From positions 1 through 64,000 of the forward strand of contig NZ_JPMI01000031.1 in assembly GCF_000733295.1 (NCBI RefSeq): a stretch of DNA of 64,000 nt, read 5' to 3'. The stretch is from Archangium violaceum Cb vi76. GTDB lineage: Bacteria > Myxococcota > Myxococcia > Myxococcales > Myxococcaceae. The translations under genes were made by a program, and so were the position numbers. Below, in pieces: positions 57,430-64,000 of the stretch (its first letter is position 1; each line of letters opens with the position of its first letter). The notes under the pieces were generated by a model. The model was not told the DNA's origin. It did not search any database and was given only the letters and a program-made list of their open reading frames with translations.

Positions 57430-58707
57430 TTACGCGCGACCTCTCGCGCCCAGGAGGCTGGCGAGGTGGGGGTTCTCGTGGGCCAGGGCCTCCTCGGCGG
57501 GTGTGAGTCCCTCCCGGTCCTTCCGGGTGGCGTCCGCCCCCGCCTCAAGCAGGACCTCGATGACGGGCGCCCGCTCCTTGATGCGCGCCTGCTGGTGCAG
57601 GGGCGTCCAACCCTTGCCGGCATTGGGGTTGGCGCCGGCATCGAGGAGCGCCCGGGCCACCTCGGGCCGCTGCGCATCGAAGAGCGCGGTCCGGCCATCC
57701 TGGTCGAGTGCGTCCACCGGTACCCCTCCCTTGACCAGTACGGGAATGCAGGCCACGCACCCATGCTCGGCGGCGAGGTGCAGGGCCGTGGCCTTCGCCT
57801 CGTCGACGGCCGACGCGGACAGGCCCAGGGCGAGCAGTTCCTTCACCAGCGCCGCGGCGTCCACCATGGCCGCCAGGTGCAGCACGCCCCGTTTGTCCTC
57901 GTTCAAGGCCTGGAGGTTCGCGCCCAGTGCGCGCAGGGCCAGCACGCGGCCGACCCGGCCACCCCCTCCGCCATCGGGGCCAAAGTGGGGAGCGGTATCC
58001 ATCCCCGCCGCGAGCAGGAGACCCGCGTCCAGGCTCCTGGCCTGTTTGCCTTTGGGACGGCTGGCGGGTTCGCGCGCTCGCAGCCAGGAGAGGAAGCCTT
58101 CATCGGAGAACGCGCCCTGCAAGCCGTTGAAACAGCTCGCGTCATCGTCATCGACGTTGATGACCTGGAACCCGGGCGTCTCCTTGACCTGGGCGAGCAG
58201 TGCCTCGTAGCCGTCCTCCGGGTTGTCCTGGCGCAGTGCGCGCCAGGCCTCGAGCCCCCGGCGTGCGAGCGCATGGTCTGGAATGTCACGCAGGCCTTGC
58301 GCCTCCTCCAGTGCGGCCTCTACTTCGTCCAATTGCGCGTCGGTGGGCCGTCCGCGCACCACCTCTTCGGCCCATTGGCTCAGGGCCAGGGCGCGCGCAC
58401 GCTGGGCGTCGCTCAGCTTTCCTCCCGGGCGAGTGCCCCGGGTCAGTGCGAGGACCCGGTCGCGAATCCGCCAGTGCTCCGCCTTGAGCTCCCGCGACCA
58501 GCGGTCGGGGTCCACGCGTCTCGTGGCATCCATCGCCCAGTTGAGGGAGTGCAGCGCCATCAGCCGGTCCGGCTCGGCCTCCAACACCTGACGCAGCAGC
58601 GGAATGGCTTCGTCCAACTGGGGCGGCGTCTCGTCGAGAAGGCCATCCACCTTCTTCATCAGCTTGGAGACGTCCACCTTCTTCTTCGTATCGGGAAGCG
58701 GAGACAT
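57430..58707 (-). CDS. Ankyrin-repeat protein with helical N-terminal domain
   Basis: A 425-residue cytosolic protein. Residues 1 to about 215 are helical, with TPR-like spacing (LDEAIPLLRQVLEAEPDRLM). Residues about 250-420 form five or six ankyrin repeats (NEDKRGVLHLAAMVDAAAL, DEAKATALHLAAEHGCVACI, DQDGRTALFDAQ, GANPNAGKGWTPLHQQARIK, GADATRKDREGLTPAEEAL). No signal peptide or catalytic motif is present. A protein-binding role is likely. It lies upstream of the ABC genes on the same strand, 148 nt apart. Confidence 0.87.
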   Translation of the reverse strand: MSPLPDTKKKVDVSKLMKKVDGLLDETPPQLDEAIPLLRQVLEAEPDRLMALHSLNWAMDATRRVDPDRWSRELKAEHWRIRDRVLALTRGTRPGGKLSDAQRARALALSQWAEEVVRGRPTDAQLDEVEAALEEAQGLRDIPDHALARRGLEAWRALRQDNPEDGYEALLAQVKETPGFQVINVDDDDASCFNGLQGAFSDEGFLSWLRAREPASRPKGKQARSLDAGLLLAAGMDTAPHFGPDGGGGGRVGRVLALRALGANLQALNEDKRGVLHLAAMVDAAALVKELLALGLSASAVDEAKATALHLAAEHGCVACIPVLVKGGVPVDALDQDGRTALFDAQRPEVARALLDAGANPNAGKGWTPLHQQARIKERAPVIEVLLEAGADATRKDREGLTPAEEALAHENPHLASLLGARGRA

Positions 58708-58818
58708 GGGGCGGCGATGCTGCCATGAAACCCGCCTGTCCCAGCGCGCAACAGTGCTTCGGCGAGGTGGAGCCCGTGCGGCCCTGGCTCACTGGAGCCA
58801 GGGCCCATGGCGCGAGGG

Positions 58819-60654
58819 CTACCCGTTGATGCGCACCATCGAGACATCGTAGGCGCGCCGATCGATGGAGGTTCCATCCTGGGCGGGCCGGTACATCATC
58901 CCCGTGCTGTCATCGACGTAGAAGCGATTGTTCGGGTTGGTATCCGCGCCGATCTGCGTATGGCGCGTGCCCGGATCGTGGAACGAGTAGTAGGTGCGGC
59001 CCTGCTCGTCGACACCCCGGCCCGTGATGACCACGAAGTGGTCCGTCAGTTGATCCGCGTTGTAGTCGTCGTCCCTGTGGCTCACGCCCACCATCACCGG
59101 GCGGCCCGCATCGAGCTGCGAGTCGATGTAGTTGCGGCCCTCCTGGGCGCGCGCGGAGTCCACCGTGAGGCGGCCCCGCGTGTCCTCGCTCGTTCCGACC
59201 TGGATGCGGCGGTCCGAGCCCTGCACCGTCACGCCCAGGGTGCCGATCATCGCCTTGGCCGCATCGAAGCACGCCGTGTTCCCTGGGGTGAAGCCATGGC
59301 CCCCCTCGAACTGACTGTAGTACGGCACCTGCACCTGCCGCGCGCTCGCCGGGTCAGGTGCCGCCACCTGCCGGGACGTCAGCGGAGTGAGGTCGTCGGG
59401 ACGCGGCTGGGGAATCGGCGGCGTGAGGTTCTCGGGACGCGGCCGGGGCAGCGGCGGCGTGAGGTTTTCGGGGAGCGGCTGGGAAGCCGGCGGCGTGAGG
59501 TGCTCGGGGCGCGGCCGGGGAATCGGCGCCGTGACGGGAGCCTGGGCCGCGGCGCCCCCCGCCTGCTCCTGCCGCAGCATCCCGAGGGCCGTGGCCTGCT
59601 CGTCCACGAAGCGCTGCGCCACGCCCGCCTGGACGTCGGCGGAGCTGCTCGAGAAGTACGCCAGCTCACCGTCGCCGTTGCGGCGGCCCCGCTCGGCGTA
59701 GATGCCCTGGATGAGCTGCTCGTCGGTGACGGTGGCCGGGTCACGCCCCGCGAGTGCGGTCGCGAAGATGTCATCCGCGCGGCCCGGACCGTGCTGCACG
59801 GCGGTGGACCAGGCCACGTCGCGCAGCGCGGCCGAGCGCGTGCTCAGATCGATCCCCGTGTTCCGCTGGATGCCCGCGGCCGCCACGTCGTAGTGCGTGG
59901 CCTGGATGTAGTCGTGCTGGGCCTGGTCGAACCCCTGCGGATCTCTCGCCGCCAGGTCCCGCCAGGCCGTGCTGAACGCCTCGGTGCCGGGCGCGTGGCC
60001 CGACAGCGCCGCGTGGTAGTCCGGATGGCTGGTCCTCAGCGAGTTCACGAACTCCTGCGCCGAGCCGTTGTTGGTCGCGAACTGGTACGAGCCGTAGGAC
60101 ACGCCGCCGTGATCCCCCTGGCCCGAGGACACGGTTCCAGGACCACCCCGGGCCTCGTACTGACGGCTGAGTCCTCCCAGCGCCGCCTGGGGCTGGGCCG
60201 CGGGCCGGAGCGCCTGGGCCTGATCCGCGGCGACGGGCCGCTGGGCCGCCTGTGCCTGAACGTCGGGCCGGAGCGCCGGAGTCGCGTTTCCGCGCCGGAG
60301 CGTCTGGGCCCGAGCCTGGGTGTCGGGCCGGGACGCCGGAGCCTGCGCGCCGGGCCGCCGGGCTCCCGGAGTCTGGGGGGTGGTCCGCCGGGACGCCGGC
60401 TCCTGACCGCCGGGCCGGGAGCGGGGACGCGGTGCGGCGGAGAAGCTGTCCTCGGAGCGCCCACGAGGGCGACGTCCAGCAGTCCTCGCGGCGGGGCGAT
60501 CGAAGCCGTCCGGAATCTGGAGGGTCTGCCCTTCACGAATCTTGTTCGGATCCTCGATATTGTTGGCGCGAGCCAGCGCGTCGACGGTGGTGTTGTGTTG
60601 CCGGGCGATCCCCGACAAGGTGTCGCCTGAACGAATCCGATAGGAAGAGGTCAT
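58819..60654 (-). CDS. LysM protein with transglycosylase-like and C39-like domains
   Basis: A 611-residue modular protein starting at ATG 60654 (60702 is possible). The order is: LysM domain (YRIRSGDTLSGIARQHNTTV), a Pro/Arg/Gln-rich linker, and a lysozyme/chitosanase-like or transglycosylase-like domain at about 160-370 (GGVSYGSYQFATNNGSAQEF, GFDQAQHDYIQATHYD, AVQHGPGRADDIF). Four 12-residue Pro-rich repeats (PRPENLTPP type) follow, then a papain/C39-like C-terminus (VPYYSQFEGG, GNTACFDAAKAMIG with a candidate Cys, DHFVVITGRGV with a candidate His, YSFHDPGT with an Asp). No signal peptide is present, so export would need another route such as a contractile or type VI-like system. A divergent secreted protein may be its partner. 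Confidence 0.78.
   Translation of the reverse strand: MTSSYRIRSGDTLSGIARQHNTTVDALARANNIEDPNKIREGQTLQIPDGFDRPAARTAGRRPRGRSEDSFSAAPRPRSRPGGQEPASRRTTPQTPGARRPGAQAPASRPDTQARAQTLRRGNATPALRPDVQAQAAQRPVAADQAQALRPAAQPQAALGGLSRQYEARGGPGTVSSGQGDHGGVSYGSYQFATNNGSAQEFVNSLRTSHPDYHAALSGHAPGTEAFSTAWRDLAARDPQGFDQAQHDYIQATHYDVAAAGIQRNTGIDLSTRSAALRDVAWSTAVQHGPGRADDIFATALAGRDPATVTDEQLIQGIYAERGRRNGDGELAYFSSSSADVQAGVAQRFVDEQATALGMLRQEQAGGAAAQAPVTAPIPRPRPEHLTPPASQPLPENLTPPLPRPRPENLTPPIPQPRPDDLTPLTSRQVAAPDPASARQVQVPYYSQFEGGHGFTPGNTACFDAAKAMIGTLGVTVQGSDRRIQVGTSEDTRGRLTVDSARAQEGRNYIDSQLDAGRPVMVGVSHRDDDYNADQLTDHFVVITGRGVDEQGRTYYSFHDPGTRHTQIGADTNPNNRFYVDDSTGMMYRPAQDGTSIDRRAYDVSMVRING
59387..59530. repeat. Four tandem 36-bp units in the LysM gene
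   Basis: Four direct copies of a 36-bp unit (59387, 59423, 59459, 59495), each encoding a 12-residue Pro-rich block of the PRPENLTPP type. They form the hinge between the peptidoglycan-hydrolase-like and C39-like domains. Copy number may vary between strains. Confidence 0.8.
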
Positions 60655-60803
60655 GGTCTCGTCGTCATCCGCGCCGCGCACGCCGGGGCGTACAGGCGTC
60701 ATGAGGGCATCGTCTGGATTATCTCGGATGAGCGTCCCCGGGTTTCCTCCCCCCGGCCAGATCCGGAATCTTTCCCAGGCCCGTTCGAGGAGCGTCCGAG
60801 CAA

Positions 60804-61829
60804 ATGGTCACCCAGTTGCATTTGCATGGTAGAATCACAGCGTTGGTGTTGCTCTCCCTGTTTCCTGGTGCGCTCGCGATGGCCCAGGCGGCGGCGCCGT
60901 TGACGGGCCGCTACGAGAAGGAGGGGGGAACTCTCATTGTCTTGGAAGGCGATAATGAGACACGCGTGTATTACGAGGCGGTGTTCCCGCAGGGCGCCAG
61001 CGTGGGCACCTGCGAGTGCTCGCTCGTGGTGAAGCAGAAGTCCGGGAACCGTTGGACGCTCCAGGGCGCCGAGCCTTCGGACAAGTGGACCCTGAATCTC
61101 GAGCCCACGCGGCTCACCCTTCAGGGGAAGACCTCGGATTGCTGTGGGGCGGGATGGCCCGGCAAGGACTCCTTCGAGCGAAGCGGGGTGCGGAGCCCCC
61201 TCGCATGCGAGCTCAAGGCGCCCAGGGCGTACTTCTTCGACTCGGAAGCGGCTCCCACCCCGCGCAAGGCCTACGTGGTGGCCGGGGACAAGGTGGAGGC
61301 GTTTGTTCCTGGCTCCGAGCCGGCCCGGGTCCCCGCTCGCTTCCAGGGCTCGCGCAAGACGACGGTGGGTCTGCTCGAGCGCAAGCACCTGGAGTGTCCG
61401 CGTGAGCGCGCCACCCCCGCGGGCCTCCAGCCAGTCAAAGCGGAGCAGCTCCAACCCTTCGCGGGGACGTGGATCGCCCTGACGCGGAAGGGCAAGGAGC
61501 TCGTCATCGAGAAGCCCTGCGATGCCCACACCCGGAGCTTCACCGTCCGCCCCGCCAGGGGTGAGTTGGAGGTCCAGCTCGGCCAGGAGACGGCGCTCAC
61601 GAAGGTCACCGGGCTCAAGGCCGGCGCGGCGGCGGGGAGCTCCTCGCTGACGCTGACGTACGCGAGCGGCAACACCGAGACGGTGACGTGGACGGAGGTG
61701 GATGCGTCCAGGGGCCTGGTGCGCTTGAACAGCGCCGATCTCTTCTCCGGGAACCGGGAGTACGTGCGCGAGGACAAGAAGTCGGCATACCCAGTCCAGG
61801 AGGAGGCGGGCTGCGACACGGAGCGCTGA
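60804..61829 (+). CDS. Exported Cys-rich protein, unknown
   Basis: A 341-residue protein with a signal peptide (ITALVLLSLFPGALAMAQAA). The mature part seems to hold two related beta domains (residues about 32-130 and 215-330), each beginning with a LTGRYEKEGGTLIV- or FAGTWIALTRKGKELVI-like strand, which recalls lysozyme-inhibitor or lipocalin-like folds. Cys motifs include GTCECSLVVK and SDCCGAGWPG. It is divergent from the LysM/C39 protein with a 149-bp spacer. An immunity or inhibitor role against that protein is an attractive inference without direct evidence. Confidence 0.75.
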   Translation: MVTQLHLHGRITALVLLSLFPGALAMAQAAAPLTGRYEKEGGTLIVLEGDNETRVYYEAVFPQGASVGTCECSLVVKQKSGNRWTLQGAEPSDKWTLNLEPTRLTLQGKTSDCCGAGWPGKDSFERSGVRSPLACELKAPRAYFFDSEAAPTPRKAYVVAGDKVEAFVPGSEPARVPARFQGSRKTTVGLLERKHLECPRERATPAGLQPVKAEQLQPFAGTWIALTRKGKELVIEKPCDAHTRSFTVRPARGELEVQLGQETALTKVTGLKAGAAAGSSSLTLTYASGNTETVTWTEVDASRGLVRLNSADLFSGNREYVREDKKSAYPVQEEAGCDTER

Positions 61830-61844
61830 CGCTCGTGGTGGAGC

Positions 61845-63296
61845 TCAGCGCAGCGCGAAGCCGACGATGGGATTGCCACCGCTGCGTTGCAGCACGTGGG
61901 AGGCGTAGACGGAGCTCATCAGCCGCACGGGAACGCGGTGCTCCTCGATGCTGGAGCGCACCCGCTCCCTGGGCAGCTCGCCCCGGATGAACTGGAGGAA
62001 CTCCACCACCACGGCCTCCTTGGCCTGCTCGGTGGCCAGCCGCTCCGAGTCATACCCGGCCTGCTCCTCCAGCTCGCCCATGCGGATGATCTCCAGGGGC
62101 CGTGCATCGCCGGTGAGACCGCTGTTGCGGAAGACGTGGATGTCGAAGTGGTTGTTCCCTCCCACGGCGTGCTCGTCTCCCGAGCGCTCATCGTGCTCGG
62201 CCCGGCTCTGGTAGGAGTGCACCTGGATGTTCTGGAAAGGGCCCTGTTGGATGCTGTGGTGTTCGTGTTTGACGCGGCCATTGCCCTTGTACAGGTTCTT
62301 CCCGGGCTGAAGCCTGTCGCGCCGGCTGAAGCTGTTGTGCAGCAGGTTGATGGACAGGTGGCACACGCTCTCGCCCTCCTCGAGCAGCCGGATGGTGGAG
62401 AAGGCATCGAGCTCCCCGTAGTCGCGCAGGCGCTGCTTCAGGGACTCCTCGTCATGGGCCTGGGAGTTTCGGTACTCCGGCCCGAAGAGCCGCTCGTGGT
62501 CCCCCGTGTCCAGCTGGCGCAGATAGCCGCCCGGACCCTGGAACGAGGAGAACACCTCCGCGAAGTCCGCCTGCTTTCCGGTGAGGCTCGCCACCGTCTG
62601 GTAGAGCCACCAGGCCAGATCGAAGAAGTGGTACCCGCTGTGGGAGACCTTGCCGTAACCCTCGTTGTAGCCGTGGTAGCCGAGGGTGATCATCTCCGAG
62701 GGCAGCCGCCACTGCCCGTCGGCATGCGAGGATTGGAGGGAGGTGATGGGGCAGTTCGTCCGTTCGGCGATCTCCTTCAGCAGCTCCATCACCCGCTGGA
62801 AGCCAGGGTGGAAGCGCCGCTGCACATTGATGCTGAAGAGGGTCTGCTTCTCCTTCTGGAGTCGGCCATGGGCGGAGAGCAGGGCCTCGTAGTCGCCGTA
62901 GATGCCCACGGCCTGAGGCAGCTCCGTGGCGGCGTTCTCCCGGGTGGTGACGGGCTTGTCCATGAGGATGTGCAGCCGCTCCTCCAGGGCCCACTCGGCA
63001 TAGGCCCTGTGCGACAGGGGCTCGGTGGCGATGATGACGCCGTCGAGCGGCTCCCGCCGGGCGGCACGGCTGAGCGCGGCCCTCACGTCCTCGGGCATGT
63101 GCTGCTGGAAGGGCTTCACGAAGAGCAGCTCCGGACGCAGCTCCCGCGCGGCGAGGAAGGCGCGGACCTCGGATTCCTTGGCCTCGAGCTCCACCACCAG
63201 CGCCACCTCCACGCCGAACCGCTCCCTCAGCCGCTGCAGGGCGGGCACATACACGCGCCTGGCATGGGGTCCGATACCAATGACCGCGATTTTCAT
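61845..63296 (-). CDS. Gfo/Idh/MocA-family oxidoreductase
   Basis: A 483-residue NAD(P)-dependent oxidoreductase. The Rossmann start is MKIAVIGIGPHARRVYVPAL, the nicotinamide region is ILMDKPVTTRENA (in place of EKP) and a long C-terminal substrate domain follows (SGYHFFDLAWWLYQTV, GNNHFDIHVFRNSGL). It is about 100 residues longer than typical members. Members often reduce or oxidise sugars, inositols or nucleotide sugars. It converges on the exported Cys-rich gene and is isolated otherwise, so no substrate can be assigned. Confidence 0.87.
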   Translation of the reverse strand: MKIAVIGIGPHARRVYVPALQRLRERFGVEVALVVELEAKESEVRAFLAARELRPELLFVKPFQQHMPEDVRAALSRAARREPLDGVIIATEPLSHRAYAEWALEERLHILMDKPVTTRENAATELPQAVGIYGDYEALLSAHGRLQKEKQTLFSINVQRRFHPGFQRVMELLKEIAERTNCPITSLQSSHADGQWRLPSEMITLGYHGYNEGYGKVSHSGYHFFDLAWWLYQTVASLTGKQADFAEVFSSFQGPGGYLRQLDTGDHERLFGPEYRNSQAHDEESLKQRLRDYGELDAFSTIRLLEEGESVCHLSINLLHNSFSRRDRLQPGKNLYKGNGRVKHEHHSIQQGPFQNIQVHSYQSRAEHDERSGDEHAVGGNNHFDIHVFRNSGLTGDARPLEIIRMGELEEQAGYDSERLATEQAKEAVVVEFLQFIRGELPRERVRSSIEEHRVPVRLMSSVYASHVLQRSGGNPIVGFALR

Positions 63297-63458
63297 GCCT
63301 TCAATTTAAAACAGGTTTTGCCGGAGTGCTTGTGACGGTTCCGTGCGCCGGAGCGGACCCTCGAGGGGCTGCCCGCCCGGGGTCCGCTCACAAAGGCCGC
63401 GAGGCGACTCCATCGCGAGAACCGGTGGTGCTCCGCGCCACCTGCAGGGAGGAGTGTC

Positions 63459-63905
63459 ATGGCCCATCCACATGAGCAGCTCATTCGCGCCGTCTACACC
63501 GAGTTCGGCCGGGGCAACCTCGCCGGAGTCCTCGCGCTCTGCTCGCCGGACGTCCGGTTGCGCTTCCGCGGCGACAACGTGCTCTCGGGCGAATACGACG
63601 GCGCGGGCCTGGAGCGGATCGCCATGAAGCTCGGGCAGGTCGCCGGCACGTCGCTCCAGATGAACATCGAGGGGGTGCTCGCCGATGACACGCGCGGCGT
63701 GGTGTTCCTGCGCGATACCCTCACCCGCCAGGACAGCGGGGAGTCCTACGAGGTGCGGCTGCTGCACGTGTACCGCATCGAGAACGGCAAGGTGGTGTCC
63801 TTCGACGAGCTGCCCTTCGACCAGGGCGCCTTCGACGAGGCCCTGCGCGCCCCGGGTGTTCCGTCCACCAACGAGCCGGTGGAGCCGGTCCACTCGATTC
63901 ACTGA
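63459..63905 (+). CDS. NTF2/SnoaL-like protein
   Basis: A 148-residue cone-shaped alpha+beta protein of the SnoaL/NTF2 superfamily (IRAVYTEFGRGNLAGVLALC, SPDVRLRFRGDNVLSGEYDG, VVFLRDTLTRQDSGESYEVR, LLHVYRIENGKVVSFDELPF). Such folds serve as cyclases, isomerases, dehydratases or binding proteins; the sequence does not fix which. The ATG at 63459 has GGAG about 6 nt upstream. It is divergent from the oxidoreductase gene with 162 bp between. Confidence 0.85.
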   Translation: MAHPHEQLIRAVYTEFGRGNLAGVLALCSPDVRLRFRGDNVLSGEYDGAGLERIAMKLGQVAGTSLQMNIEGVLADDTRGVVFLRDTLTRQDSGESYEVRLLHVYRIENGKVVSFDELPFDQGAFDEALRAPGVPSTNEPVEPVHSIH

Positions 63906-63928
63906 GCCGGGTGGACCCGGACCCCGTC

Positions 63929-63965
63929 ACCTATCAAATGGATGGCGGGATGGCGTACACGCCCG
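63929..63965. repeat. Second short repeat family, copy B
   Basis: A segment around ATCAAATGGATGG, continuing GGATGGCGT, similar to 57291-57327 and in the same orientation. It starts 24 bp after the NTF2-like gene stop. No function is seen. Confidence 0.5.
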
Positions 63966-64000
63966 CCCTGCTTCCTGCTATGGGCTGTTCCCGTGAGACC

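Overview
The window is very GC-rich, gene-dense DNA that I read as a myxobacterium of the Cystobacterineae type (Archangium, Cystobacter or Melittangium-like). This rests on gene content: a hybrid PKS-NRPS operon, an AgmX/GltJ-like zinc-ribbon/GYF/TonB protein, PEGA and LysM proteins, many lipoproteins, a FYDLN-acid protein and dispersed CCCTCTCCC hairpin repeats. No species can be named from the sequence alone.

Layout. 1-4.7 kb: a threonyl-tRNA synthetase without its editing domain, preceded by a threonine-rich leader peptide and competing hairpins that look like an attenuator; then a catalase-ankyrin operon with divergent oxyR and a recognisable OxyR site between them. 4.7-7.1 kb: repeat-rich spacer, an isolated gspC-like gene, and two small genes of unknown function, the first followed by a strong terminator. 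7.4-12.0 kb: a tightly overlapped four-gene operon (2-oxoglutarate-type oxygenase, PIG-L/LmbE deacetylase, glycogen-synthase-like glycosyltransferase, and a protein joining a degenerate LmbE-like half to a NodS-like methyltransferase). This looks like a small uncharacterised glycoside or pseudo-glycoside pathway. 12.0-14.8 kb: a LysR regulator with a divergent metallo-beta-lactamase-fold protein, an OsmC protein and a headless Cys-rich gene remnant.

14.7-30.8 kb: a secondary-metabolite locus. On the minus strand, in transcription order: a PKS (KS-AT-KR-DH-carrier-epimerase-like), an NRPS (C-A-PCP-TE), a protein with a degenerate C domain, an adenylation-domain stub and a luciferase-like monooxygenase, and a PAPS-type sulfotransferase. 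A cytochrome P450 diverges across a 122-bp spacer holding a perfect palindrome on the predicted PKS -35 box. The expected product is a short polyketide-peptide, probably oxidised and possibly sulfated.

30.8-53.3 kb is mostly housekeeping: RNase Z-like protein, D-Ala-D-Ala ligase, a membrane glycosyltransferase with a structured leader, PEGA protein, M1 peptidase, FtsY, the RNase P RNA (minus strand), RNase HI, a zinc-ribbon coiled-coil protein, the AgmX-like protein, DUF3006 plus ComEC-like hydrolase, deoxyribose-phosphate aldolase, DksA-like protein and a phosphohexomutase. Two short stretches (about 36.4-37.5 kb and 46.1-46.7 kb) contain truncated or frameshifted genes. 53.3-64.0 kb: a nucleoside-type ABC importer (one ATPase, two permeases, no binding protein in view), an ankyrin protein, a LysM/C39-like cell-wall-active protein with a divergent secreted Cys-rich protein, an oxidoreductase and an NTF2-like protein.

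Seven copies of one short hairpin repeat are scattered through the window. Six are intergenic and one lies in frame inside the monooxygenase/NRPS gene. All family assignments are by eye; no database search was run.
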